A stretch of 54,968 nucleotides of DNA from Porphyra umbilicalis (GCA_002049455.2 KV919179.1:1-54968); one strand, 5' to 3'. Positions 19,965 to 31,267 are shown, counted from the first letter of the stretch. Made by a program: numbers and translations. The notes: generated by a model from the sequence alone, not told the origin.

Positions 19965-20605
19965 ACCGCGCCCCCGCCGCGCCGCTGCCGCCGACTTTGT
20001 GTGCGGCGGCGGCGGCGGCGGCGCGGCGGCGATCGTGCCGCCGCCGGCGCGGCGGCAGCCACGGCGTGTTGGTTGCGCGGCGGCGAGGCGGGCTTTTCCA
20101 GCTCCCGCCCCGGCGCCGACGCCCAAGACCAAAACACCCCCCCCCCACGGCAGCACCAACACCCCCCCGGCACCGCCACGCCGCCGTGCCGCCGCCTTGC
20201 CGCCGCCTTGCCGCCGCCACGCCGTCGCCGCCGACCTTTTGGGCGATGGCGGCGGCGGCGGAGTGGCAGCAATCGTGCCGATGCGGCGCGGCGGCGGACG
20301 CCGCGTGTTGGGTGCGGCATCGAAGCGGGGCCTTCCAGTACCCGCCCCGCCGCCGCCGCCCACGACCAAAGTACCGCCCCTCCGACGACAGCACCAGCAC
20401 CCCCCCGGCGCCGCAGAGCCGCCGTGCCGCCGCCTTGCCTTCGCCGCGCCGCCGCGCCGCCGCTACGCCGCGGCCGCCGACCTTGAGAGCGGCTGCGGCG
20501 TCGGCGGCGCGGCGGCGATGGTGCCGCCGCCGGCGCGGAGGGGGTCGCCGTGTGCCGGGTGCGGTGACGGAGCGGGATTTTCCAGCGGGGCTACTCCACG
20601 TCATT
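19965..20605 (+). repeat. GC-rich satellite, block 3 (three diverged monomers)
   Basis: Cores lie near 20068 (GTGTTGGTTGCGCGGCGGCG), 20305 (GTGTTGGGTGCGGCATCGAA) and 20552 (GTGTGCCGGGTGCGG). They share the CCGACTTTGTGTGCGGCGGC and ACGGCAGCACCAACACCCCC flanks with block 1. They are more diverged than blocks 1 and 2. Confidence 0.85.
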
Positions 20606-21639
20606 GCTTTCTGCCACGTCGTGCATTGTCTCGTGGTGCGTTTTCATTGGCTAATCCGTATTTCTAGAGGGGACATAAGGTCGCGAATCGATTGGCCCTC
20701 CCAATTGGTATGTCCACCCAGGCATGGTAGGCGGGCCCACGTGCGTGCCATACCCAGGCCTTCCGGGCGCTGGCGCGCTCGGGGACGCATCGGCACCGTG
20801 CACGCCGGCCGGCTCTATGGCCACGAGCACGCACAGGGGCACGAACAGCCACGTTGACGTGGCGGGGGGGGGGCGGGGCGTGGAAAGGGGTGCCGCCACC
20901 GCCATTGCGGCGGCGGCGTGGCGCAACGCACACGGGCGGGGCAGTCACCCCGCCACGCAGCTCACCTGAGCGCGGCGGGCGGGGCGGTCGACATGGCGCA
21001 CGGGCGGGCGGGCGGGATCAACCGCCGCACGACGGGGCGCCTCTAAGCGCACCGGTAGGTGGCGTCAGCAACTGACGACGCGCAGCCGCCACAGAAGTCG
21101 GCGCGCAGGCACTATCACCCGCGGGTCATCCTGGGAGCTTCGAACCCCGGATGTCGCTACGCACGATCGCCGCGCCCAACTCGGGGCGGTCGGGGGGGGC
21201 AGGGGGGCAGGCGCTGTCCCGGCCCTGTGACTTTTCTGGCAGGACAGTCCTTCTCAGCCACGTAACTCCATTCGCTTTTAGCGTCATCCCGACCGTCGCA
21301 TCACTGACACGCCTTCACATCCTTGAGGACACGAATGCAGAACGCGATCTCTGAAACGAAGAGCAAGTCCATCCATCTAAGTATACGTGTGCATCACTAC
21401 ACTGAAAGAGGACCCTGTCCTAAACGCCAGCTAACTGAGTGAAACCATTGAAATCACGATAATTACAATCACATAAATACCACCTGCCACCTCTGCAATG
21501 TTTTTTTCCGGCTGAAGAATTGTAGAGCGTCAGCGCCCGAATCGAGATAATCAGGCATTTTTTTCAGATTCTTCTGGCCCGAACGTGACCTGAAGGCAAT
21601 GCAGGGTCTGTTATGATACTTCTCGAAAGATTGTGAGAC

Positions 21640-21810
21640 TTTTCGAGATTTTCTCAAATGCTGATGAGCGCTTCCAGGCCGTAGGGCCATGTCGGCCAGA
21701 GCTGCAAGAATTGACACGAATTCCGTCGATCCCATTGGTGCACGTACGGTGCTTGTTGAATGCAACAACTGTGCAACCGCCAACTTTCGGAGATCCGCAA
21801 TATCATCATG
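21640..21810 (-). repeat. Diverged dispersed repeat, copy 1
   Basis: Shares, in order, TTCTCAAATGCTGATG / GCGCTTCCAG, then ATTGGTGCACGTACGGTG, GCAACCGCC and GGAGATCCGCAATA with 23080-23255. The last segment also matches 22788-22830 and 4911-4965 on the other strand. Confidence 0.6.
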
Positions 21811-22379
21811 CAAGTATCAGAAGAATTACAGCTCCGCACGTAAGAATCAGTCGATAGAAAATACCTGCACGTTCGTCGCTACGAAAAGCGCACCGATCGC
21901 AGGACAACCTGCCGATCGCACGAACGAAGCCCCATTGGTGTTGCAGTGGTCTGTCAAACGACCGCCAGACGAAGGGTTCGAGACTACCACCTCCCTACTG
22001 CTGTACAGTCATCATTCGGGTAAATCCGTCCCGGTCTTATCCACAGTAGACATAACCGGGCCGAAGAACGCACCACAAGCGCCGAGAGAACGGGGAATGT
22101 GGACTGGAAACACATTTTTGGTCAACCTGTTGAGCTTATTCTCAGGCAGAATCAACTTACACAAATTCGAGCTCATCCTAGAGGAATGGAACGCAATGCT
22201 GCCCACGCAGATTGCCCGCCGGTCTGCCTGAAGGCGGACTGCCTGCCCAACAGGGCCAACACTAAGCTCAGACGCCAGCCTGATGAGGTTCAGCCTGTTG
22301 CTGACAACGAAAAGTTGGACATGTCTTCTCTAGTAGCCATGATGACCAACACGACGCTGGAGCGCGAGTTCCAGAGCGT

Positions 22380-22513
22380 ACAGCCGTTCTCCCAAACATA
22401 TCGCACTCCAACAGTTGCAAAAGAGTTCCTAATCGGCCTCGACGACCCCGCAGAGGCCGATTTGGAACTCTTTTGCAACAGTTGGAGTGCGGGATTTTTG
22501 GGAGAACGGCTGT
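22380..22513. mobile_element. 134-bp hairpin MITE
   Basis: Arms of about 60 bp (22380-22440 and about 22453-22513) are near-perfect reverse complements around a loop of about 12 bp. The outermost bases are ACAGCCGTTCTCCCAAA. TA-like bases flank both ends, which hints at a Tc1/mariner-type origin. Confidence 0.8.
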
Positions 22514-23079
22514 AAGGGCAATCCCAGCAGCGTCGGCCCCATCTTCCATTTAACCCCATCTGGAGGTGCAACGTGGGGGTCACTGAATGGAAAGACCATC
22601 CTGGGGGCCCCATATCCCAAACGTCGGCATGGAATTTGCCACATCAACCATCGACATCACTCTGGCAGATGCAACGATAGGGCCGACGTTGCTGGTTCTG
22701 ATGAGGCCCCAATCTGACCTCGCCTGGTATTGCGGGGGACTAGTTAAACGACGATGGCTGATGTTTCCAAAACCGATTGCAGATCGTGCAGAGATATTGC
22801 TATCCTCCAAAAAATGGCGGTTCCAGAGAGAATGGAGGCAGAGCCGACGACACACATGGAAATGAAGTCGGATTGGTTAATCGACAAGCCACGATCGTAC
22901 TGTTGGCTGAGAGTTGCCGCCAGAAATCTTGCAAGCCAATCAACGTGTCTTGCAGGGGTCACGCAGAGCCATTGCAACCCGCAATGAGATTTTCTGAGAT
23001 TTTTGGGCTGCTTGCTCGGGACTGAAGAGGGCATGGAGAGGGTTCTGGGCCAGACCTGTGATTTGTCATGAGATCAACA

Positions 23080-23260
23080 AATTTCTTCAGATTTCTTGAG
23101 ATCCTGATGTGCGTTTCCAGCGCTCAGAGCTGCATGAGGAGACTGTGTAAGAAACTCACATGATTCCTAGCCTTTCCATTGGTCCACGTACGCTGTTGAA
23201 TGATTGCAACCACTCTGCAACCGCCATTTGTTGGAGGTCAGCAATAGTCATTTTATTCAT
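23080..23260 (-). repeat. Diverged dispersed repeat, copy 2
   Basis: The same order of segments as copy 1: TTCTTGAGATCCTGATG, GCGTTTCCAG, ATTGGTCCACGTACGCTG, GCAACCGCC and GGAGGTCAGCAATA. The two copies are in direct orientation about 1.45 kb apart. Confidence 0.6.
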
Positions 23261-26200
23261 TCAATAATGGACTCGGGCATGCCACGCGACAAAGAATTGA
23301 AGCACAGCATGCGAATGAAGCCCAATCCGACCAGAATAGAGCTCAACACGCAATAACATGGTGTGAATGCGACGACACCTGGCAGTGCCACGGCATTTCG
23401 CGCAAGAATTTTCGATGTCAACGCCTGGTACAGGCGACGACCCGCGTTGCACGAGGCGCAACACCGGAGATCTGGGCCAGTCTGGTGGACAATCACCTGC
23501 GCGAGCGGACCAAGGCACTTTTCGCACCGCAGAGTGGTCCTGTCAAACAGCTTGCATCGCCCGTGTACATCTCTCGGGAGTGCAAGCTTGTAGAATCGAT
23601 TGCCCTGAGCCGCTCTCGGGTCAGACTCTCCGGTCAGTGGACGGAATAGGCTCTCTTTGATTGGCTGTCGATGTAAAAGTTCTCGGCCGTGCCCCTGCCT
23701 CGCAGTGTCTTTCGCCCAGTCCAGGTATTTTCAAAATGTTATGTCTCGATCTGGACGCGATCTGGGCGGGACTGGAGCCGCCATCAGTTTTCCTGTGAAC
23801 ATGATTGGACGCCGCTCGTCTCAAACGGATGGTGTGGCGGGCAGGTGTGACACTGGGTGAGAGATGAGAGAGCGCTGCGCAACAATGAGCGGCTTCTCTT
23901 GACCGTCGCGTGATCGCGACTTGGGCCTCACACACACGTCTGTCAGCTGAGCGCATTGTGTGGGCGGACACTGAGGATGGCTGCCATGGCCCGGGCGTCA
24001 GTCCGCGCATCGCCGGCGGTCCAATGCACAGGCATTGTGAGCTCGCGCGTGCCAGCGCGGGTGAACCCCACCTCGCCAGACAACGTATAGGAGGACCTCT
24101 ATCAGATTCCCTACACGTGTCCGGCGGGCGCAGCCTTTTTTTGTGGCGAAGGCGGGCCCGGGCGGCCCTCGTCACGCGCGTGCGCCACGCACCCGTTCGT
24201 CAGGCGGGCCCTGCTCGCACACGTGAGTCCGCTGACAGGCGCCTCCCTGCGTGAGCAGTCCGAGGGGGCCGACAGGCGGTCTCCTGCCACGTGAGGCAAC
24301 GTGTGGGGGGACCTGTCGCGTTGCCCCCTCGCGCGCTCGACGTTTTTTGGCCTCGTGCCGGACAGCACGGGCGCGGCACACGCCGTCGCTTTCCCACCCA
24401 AGCACGCAGAGGGGGCATTCGGTGGGATGCCGCGCGCGGCCCGCACCCGACTCGCTTTCGCGCTGCGGAGACGGACGCAGGCCGGCAGCCAACGGTCCGC
24501 CCCCCATCGCAGACGCGCCCTTTGGGGGCCCTGTGGAGTCTCCCGTGCGCGGGTCCGCCGCGTGCCATGTGTGTACGCACAAACCACCGCCACCGCCGCG
24601 GCGTCCGCCTCCATTTCCCACCCGCACGGCGTCTTTAGCCCGCGCTGACCGTCTCTCCCGCCGTTGCGACTCCCGCGCTCTTGAGAATGACGCGCGCGAA
24701 GGGCGCCAACGACTCCCGGCGGCGGCGCATGCAGCGGAAGCGATACGGTACCTGGTGCCCGCCTCCTCCTCCTCGTCCCTGCGAGGAAGATTTCGAGCAC
24801 CCGAACATGCCCCCCCCACCCCCTCCCCCCCCTCCACCTCCCACGCCGCACGCGGCGCCGGTTGGGCATCGCCCGCCTCCCGGATTTGGCCGTGCCGCAG
24901 AGGGTGGGCGACCCCGGCCATTTAAGCGGCCTCACTCCCATCTCGGTCGCGGCCACCAACATGGAGAGCGTGACGACTGTGAGGAGCTACGAAGGAACGT
25001 GCGCTACCGCGGCGATTGGGACGGCCGCCGTGCTGCCGGCGGCCGTCCCGGCCCTTTGCATGCGGATCCGCGTCGCGGTGGCGACAACGACGGCTGGCGA
25101 ACGCCGAGCCGCCCTCGGCCGCCCTTAGGCGCCCCTCCTCGGCTGACAAGGGGCCCGCCATTCTTTCTCAACCACTTTGGTGGGGGCGCTCGGCTCCTCG
25201 CCGTGGACTTGGTGGCCCGCGCCGTCGCAGCCGTTGCGGCAGCCGACGTCAGCCGAGCCCCCGAGCCGTCCGGTGTACGTCTTGCAGGGGAACCACCCCT
25301 CTGTCGACCCGAATTACCAGCTCGTTCCTGGCTCTCAGCGGTCAAGACCATGCGCAGGTGATGCGTCGCTGGGTGGTGGATGAGATCGATGTTGGGGCCG
25401 TCGATCAGACGGTTGACGTGGTTTTGGCTGGGGCGGACGATGAAGAGTGATGGGGCATGGTGGGTTCGTACCAGGCACACTCTTGCGTGATCAGGTTCTG
25501 CGAAGGCAAGTAAAGTTGAACTTCATCTCGTCCGAGTTCCCCGTAAATGCTGTCTTTCGTACTTCTCTTTCTTTTCAGAGTATTGAAATCACCTCACGGC
25601 AGCCGATTGCAAGTCGAGCCAGAGGACCCTAAGTACTGTCAGCAACGGTAAACAAATGGCGATAGATATAACAGAATAATTACTGTAACACGCTGACGCC
25701 ATTACCGGTGGAAGCCGCCTCCACGTTGGCATCCCACTCTGAGGTAAGCCTGACACCTCGAACCCCCATGAGCCCACTGGTCAACTGTCTGTCTCTTTGC
25801 AAAAAGAACTGTCGGACGCCTCGTGGCAATCAATCGCCATCCATGACGCCGCAATCACCGTCCGCCATCGGCCGGCAATGTGGCAGCTGAATCCCAGCAA
25901 CATCGCGTACAGGCGAGCCCGCCCTCAAGCAGCCCCGCCGCCAAAAGCAATGCCACGAGACACAGTCGCAAAAGGGCTGCTCGAAGGGCCGTTCAAGCGG
26001 GTAGCGGCACTCGCCGCCGGCATTGCTCGTTTTCATCGGCCGCCCAGGACGGCATGGCGGGAGGCTTTTCGTCGACAAAGCTGCCGTCTCGGCAGGGTGT
26101 GTCCGGCGGCCATGACGACTGGCGGGGAAGCGTGTTTCGCTATGCCGAGCGAATGCCATACCGGTATGATGCCGCACTCACAGAGGCGGCGGATCGGCAA

Positions 26201-27555
26201 GCGCGTGTCCTCTGGTCGGATGACTGTTCGTATCGAAGGGTTCCTACCCATCCCATGATGAGGTCTGGGCATCCGCATGATCGGGTGAGGGGGGGGGGGG
26301 GCTCCAGTGGGAGTCCAGGCCGGCTCTAGCGAGCTTTCAGCTGCGTCCGCGTGCTCGTTGGCGTTGCGGCCGCGGTGCTCTGCCTCGTGTCTTGCGCCGC
26401 CAAAGGCGCCCCTTTCAGTGCCCTCGAGAAGGTGGTGGCGCCGGATTCTTTTCCTGGCGCACCGTCGCCCCAGGGCCGTTCGTCACCCCGTTCAACCAAA
26501 GCGGATCAGCGGCGAGCCCGGCGTGCCCCGCGCTTGGCCCCTCTGATCGGTGCAATGGGTTCACATTGTGGACCGTTTTCGGCTACAGCGGAAGGAGGGC
26601 CTCCCGCCGTCGCCACGGATCTGACCGGTGCCCACTAGCGAGACGCTGCATGGGCGTACAGAAACTTCTGTAACCCCTCACTGAGGGCGAAACGATCCTG
26701 GACACGGTGGCGCGGTGGCGCCCGCGCCTGGATGTTGCACAGACCTCGCCGAGCAGCCCCGGCACCCGGCCAAAGTGCGTACCCACGCAACGGTGACGCG
26801 GGTTCTGGCAACCGGACCCCCCACACCTGCAAAAGACGCTCAGCGCCCGACTTTGAAACACCTACTGCCAGTTCACCCACTCTCCCGCCTCTTCGCATGT
26901 AGGATTTATCGACCGCCCGCCCACCCACTCACCTGCCCTCCGACCCGCCTGAACCCTTTCAGAGTTGGCGGCCTCCGATCCACAACGATCCTGGTGCGGT
27001 GGCGCGGGGATTTGTCGAACCGAAGCGCCCTAATTGGCCGCCGCCGGCTCTGACGGGACCGACGGTCGAGGTGAACAGCCACCCTTACGCCCTGGCGAGA
27101 CGATAGTGCGCTCTTCTCGGACCACCGTGTGGCGCGAAGCGGCGGCGGGGACCGCGCAGGTGACCACAGGCGTCCTACGAAGTATGACCACGTGTGGATA
27201 GCCAGTGGATGGGGGCGCTTCAGTGGGGGGGGGCGGGGGGGGGGGTGAGCGGTCTCGACTGTTGAATCGTCAGAAGACTAGACACAATCACGGGGCACCC
27301 GACGGGTGTTTCGTCGAGGGGCCGTCTGCACAGAAGCGATCTGGACGATGACGCTGTTCACGACGGAAGTCTAGAGGGGAAGAGTTTCGCTGGCCATAGA
27401 GTGCAAGGCATTTACATTGCCCATCGTCTGGCATCACGTGCTCCTGCCAAAGTATGATTCGTTGCTGCTCTCGACCAATGATACTCTTTAGAGTACGCAT
27501 TCCCCTATATACATGTAGCGTGCTATCTGAAGTGGCCATCAATTGTACTCGGGAC

Positions 27556-27704
27556 TAGGATTGCACACGACGCCCCTTCGCGACGCCTTGCTGACGCCCT
27601 TTTGAGTTGGGGCGTTAGGGGCGCACGACGCACAAATGACGCCCTGATGACGCCCTTAACGACGCCCTTAACGACGGACGCCCCGGGCGTTCTGAGCAAC
27701 CCTA
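27556..27704. mobile_element. 149-bp hAT MITE with 8-bp target duplication
   Basis: The left end TAGGATTGCACACGACGCC and the right end, read inward as TAGGGTTGCTCAGAACGCCC, match. The flanking 8-mers are CTCGGGAC (27548-27555) and CTCGGGGC (27705-27712), differing by one base. The interior is a run of GACGCC-containing units. The termini match the large hAT element at 5275/16065, so that family's transposase may have moved it. Confidence 0.75.
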
Positions 27705-29019
27705 CTCGGGGCTCCTTGTATGACTCAGACAGCTCGGCGATATTGACAAACATGACACGACAGAGACATCGACTACATCGCAATCAATTCGAAATCATGT
27801 CGTTCCTCCGAATCGATCAACACTCATTTGTATGCATTTGTGCAGCCCTGTAATCTCGAGACCGTGCCCAACAATGTCTGTGAAGCGAGTTTTTCGCCCA
27901 GGGCGCCATCGAGCGACAGGCACCTGCACGAGAATCCCCGCCGTCGGGCATGTCGGTTTGTCTGGCGCGTGTTGGCGTTGCAAGAGTTGCGAACGCGGCG
28001 ACCGGCCCGATGAGCACCGGCGTGCGGTGGCGAGTGACGCGTCCATCCTACGCAGCAGTCGGTCGGCTGACGCTTTGGGCCGAGGCGGCCAGGTGCGGGC
28101 GGGTAAGAGGTGTGCAAGAAATAGCAGGCAGCGAACGGTGGACGTGCCTCACCGCTGCCACCCGCTTCGCCGCGTGCCCCGGAGGAGTTGGGAGCGCGGC
28201 CGCCGCTACCTGCTTTCACAACGACAACTCCAGCGGGAACGGTGCGGGCCCGCTGATCTCAGGGGCTGGGGGCGGGCGGGGGCGGGCACGAGTCAATGCA
28301 AAGTGGCGTGGGCAGCCGCACAGTAGACGCGGTGGGTGCTTGTCCTGGGGCTCTCCACGTGGGGTATCAAAGATTCGCGAACCGCCACCATGCGCCGGCT
28401 CTCGTGGTTGCGGTCAGCCCGAGCCCGCTAACCGCCCGCGATTGTGCGGCTTGTGGGAGGTGAGCGGAGTGTGCGGCGCGGGAGAGATCCAAGTGGTCAA
28501 GTTCCGTACCCGCCCGTCAGGTCCCACGAGATGGTTGACGGAACCGGTCGCACGGTTGGAAAGGTTTCACTTTTTCCCTCCGCCCAGCAATGACCGCGCC
28601 CCTGCGCATGGGTGGGGCGCGCGGCGTCCAGGAGTCCCTCGCTGTGTTTTCTCTGCTTTTTCAGTGCCTGGAACACCCCGTCATCTCTGTCGTCCAGAGG
28701 CCAATGTCGCGAGGAGGACTGCGGGGCCGGCATGGGCGAACCTGCGCGAGCCGGCTCCAGGTGTCTCCCAGCAGCACACAGCATTGTGAGCACCAATGTG
28801 GCCGCCTTACCTTAAAAGGAGGACAACAGCGCCGTCTGCGCCGCGGGAAGTCAGCGGCAAGAGTCACGACTCCCGCGACGCAAGCACCCCGTTCCAACAC
28901 CCCCATCTACATCGGCGGCGCGACCGAGCTCGAGGCAACCCCCACCCCCAAGCTGCCGCCAGCGGTTGTCGCGCGGTATTCTCCCCGGTCGCAACTCTTG
29001 TGACCGGACCAGTCCAACC

Positions 29020-29685
29020 ATGAACTCGCTGGCTGCCCGACCGCGGTGCGTGTCCATGGCCTCCACGCTGCTGCTGTGCGTGCTAACGGCTGTTGTCCCG
29101 TGGACAACGCATGGAGCTGCCGTGCTGGCGCCCACTGACTCGACGCGCACCGCCGACGCCCGTAGTGTTGCCCCGCTATCAGCTTGGCTGATGGCGGCGG
29201 GCCGCGACCACGTCGACCGCCTGCGTCTCGGTCAAGTCAGCGCCCACCTCGTGGACCTCAAGGCTCAGCTCCAGAGCAAGGCCCAGGCGCCCATCCGCGA
29301 TTGTCAACCGGCGGTGGCCTTCCTCAAGGACCAGTACATGCTCGCGTGGGCTGTGGCGCGCTTGTACGTGGTCGCGGAACCGGCGTGGTCCATCTTCCTC
29401 CGCGCCCGAGCGCATGCGGCGGCCTACGCAAAGCAGAACCCTCAGTCCAAGACCGTGTGCGGCCTCCGCAAGCTTGTCCCGGATCTCGAACGCCGCGCCC
29501 TGAAGCTCCTCCAAGCGCACGCGCGTTGCCACAAGCGCAAGGACTCCAATTGCCCGCTGCCACCGGGCGGCAAGTTCCGCAAGGAGATGAACGGCGCAGA
29601 GAAGGCCACTCGCGCGCGCGTCGTAGCCGTGCCTCTGTCCAAGCCGCTGCCGAAGAGTTTGCTGCCGAAGCGGGTGTCGCCTTGA
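29020..29685 (+). CDS. Small secreted helical protein, function unknown
   Basis: 221 residues. The ATG at 29020 has the context CCAACCATGA; the frame is open 18 codons upstream. Residues 1-33 form a signal peptide: R6 and R8, a hydrophobic core at 14-27, and likely cleavage after THG (31-33). The mature part is Ala/Leu/Lys/Arg-rich and predicted helical, with exactly four cysteines (95, 147, 170, 178) that could make two disulfides, and a basic Lys/Pro-rich tail ending PKRVSP. I recognise no family. Location is probably secretory pathway or cell wall. Confidence 0.7.
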   Translation: MNSLAARPRCVSMASTLLLCVLTAVVPWTTHGAAVLAPTDSTRTADARSVAPLSAWLMAAGRDHVDRLRLGQVSAHLVDLKAQLQSKAQAPIRDCQPAVAFLKDQYMLAWAVARLYVVAEPAWSIFLRARAHAAAYAKQNPQSKTVCGLRKLVPDLERRALKLLQAHARCHKRKDSNCPLPPGGKFRKEMNGAEKATRARVVAVPLSKPLPKSLLPKRVSP

Positions 29686-30221
29686 GATGCCCACCGTTGA
29701 CACGGGGCTGGCGGCGGGCCTCGGTCGGTGCGCCCACCAGCGAGTTATCATAGCTTGTGCGCGGTGGCGGCGCCCAGCCTGTAGCAGATGACCCAGCTAA
29801 CACATCGCCAAGATCGACGAACAAGATCGAGGGTGCGAGGGGTGCAACAACATGAATAGATGAGTCACAGTTATAGACGCCCGAGTGCGCCCCTCGTGTG
29901 AATATGCAAGGGCACAAGGTTCAGAAACCAGAAAAGGGCACCCACGATGCAAACGTTCCGGCCCCAATGACGCATCGACTCGAGATGCGACTCCACCATG
30001 GCGCCCACTCTACAACCAATGACAGCCGTGTTCGACAGCAGGTTCGTGGACGACAAACAAGATATGCACAGCATGGAGTCAACCACGCGGCTCACACAAA
30101 TCGCACGAGCTCCTCTGCTCCCGCACACCCACGTGCGTGCACACCACACCACCACCAAGCAATACATGCAATACATTCTCCTCCCTGCACCTGCCACAAG
30201 CGCAGCACAGCGCAACACGTA
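29686..30221. other. Intergenic region between the secreted protein and CMC1
   Basis: Holds the 3' regions of both converging genes. CA-rich tracts such as CACACCACACCACCACCAAG lie at 30140-30160. No gene is seen. Confidence 0.4.
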
Positions 30222-30875
30222 TCAGGCAGTGGGCGAGTCTTCCACCGGGGCCCACCGCACGACCTCCATCGGAAACTTGGCGGCAAAGGCGGCACGTGCC
30301 CTGTTCATCACCGCCTCGTCGCGGGTGACTGTACCGAGGCAGTCGTTCAGCGCATTCTGTTGCGTGCGGCACGCCCAGACAACGGACAGGGTATGGGCCT
30401 ACGTGGCAGTGCGCAGGCCACGAGAGGGCGGAGGGACAGGTCGACGGTAGGCGAAACCAAAGTCAGGCGAAGACGCAGACCAGGTCAAACAAGTCGCCAG
30501 TAGCGACGCAAGAGCCAAGCAAGAGCAGCATCCACAAGTGAACAAGAGAAAAGGGAGGGACAGGCACTCAAGTGTACAAGAACGAGTCAGCAGTCGGTCA
30601 CGCCGACAGCCAAGGTCGTCCCCTCCAGTACTCACCAACCAAACCTGTGATGGCTCGGGGCGCACATCCAATAACTAACGCATCCATCATGTGCTAAAAA
30701 GGCAGTACAAAGTCTCATGGGCACGCTCACCTACCTTGGTGCAGTCAACAAACTCCTTGACGAGGCCGTCGCAGTGCTTGAGGGCCTCCTTCTTGACATT
30801 CTCTCGCACCCGATTCTCCGACCGGCGTTTCAGAACCGGCACCGCGCCAGGAGCTGGGGCTGGCGTTGACGTCAT
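30222..30875 (-). CDS. CMC1: CMC1-like cytochrome c oxidase assembly factor (two exons)
   Basis: Exon 1 is 30735-30875 and exon 2 is 30222-30398, both on the minus strand, giving 105 residues; human CMC1 has 106. Exon 1 ends CDGLVKEFVDCTK and exon 2 begins AHTLSVVWAC. Together they give the twin CX9C motif: C35-x9-C45, an 11-residue spacer exactly as in human CMC1, then C-x9-C (CRTQQNALNDC). CMC1 sits in the mitochondrial intermembrane space, is oxidised by the MIA pathway, and helps COX1/copper delivery. The splice is phase 0, AAG|GTAGGTGAG...CACGTAG|GCC. The start chosen is ATG 30875. The frame extends upstream, so a longer N-terminus is possible. The divergent neighbour is the BSD2-like gene. 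Confidence 0.85.
30399..30734 (-). other. CMC1 intron, 336 bp, GT-AG
   Basis: Donor GTAGGTGAG follows AAG, and the acceptor CACGTAG precedes GCC. Removing it joins two CX9C halves with the correct 11-residue spacing, which no unspliced reading gives. It is the only intron I can support in this window. Confidence 0.85.
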
Positions 30876-31267
30876 AAAGGTGAGGAAGCAGAGCAGATGG
30901 AGGACTGGACCGTGCAAAGCGGGAGGCTGCCGGCGCAGCGGTGATGGCGCGAGCAAGACCGACGAGGCGGCACAGCATGGAGGCGTAGCTGCCAAGCGAA
31001 GCTATGATCGTCCGTGAAAAGTTTCGGTAGGCTTTTTTATTAAGTTCCACGCGGGGACATTATCCGGCCTGTCTTTCGAACTGCCAACATCTATCCACGG
31101 ACGTTGAGCTCCCACCTCGATGTGCCGTGCAGCTTCGCGATCCCCCCTTGTCTACGTTGCCGTCGGCGTCGCCCCCCGCTGCGATTCCCTCACCCGTTTC
31201 TTGTCTCACCCCTGCATACATTGTCTTTCCCTGCGCTCACCTTCTCCCCACTACCCTCCCCCCCACT
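30876..31267. promoter_or_regulatory. Shared upstream region of CMC1 (-) and BSD2-like gene (+)
   Basis: 392 bp between divergent start codons. TGACGTCA (30867-30874, a CRE/bZIP-type palindrome) overlaps the CMC1 start. TTTTTTATTAAG at about 31032-31043 is the only AT-rich patch and could hold a core promoter. Function is inferred from position only. Confidence 0.4.

Larger units (their letters stand above)
20606..29019. other. 8.4-kb gene-poor region
   Basis: No gene can be supported. Open frames are short, overlap on both strands and show no family motifs. What it holds are old dispersed repeats (21640-21810, 22788-22860, 23080-23260), a 134-bp hairpin (22380-22513), G/C homopolymer runs (for example 20865-20875, 24812-24832, 26287-26300, 27226-27245) and a 149-bp hAT MITE (27556-27704). 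Composition alternates between AT-richer (21.3-23.4 kb) and GC-rich (24.1-25.4 kb) parts. Confidence 0.5.

Noticed and set aside
21120..21170. Possible tRNA on the minus strand (GGGTTCGAAGCTCCC)
   Set aside because: A T-arm-like string only; no A-box, D-arm or acceptor stem can be drawn around it.
24111..25450. Overlapping 200-280-codon frames on both strands
   Set aside because: High GC with homopolymer runs, no recognisable domain, none with a convincing start or signal peptide.
27200..27712. CRISPR-like array of GACGCC units near 27.6 kb
   Set aside because: Units are 9-12 bp without spacers and lie between hAT termini with an 8-bp duplication. It is a MITE interior in a eukaryote.
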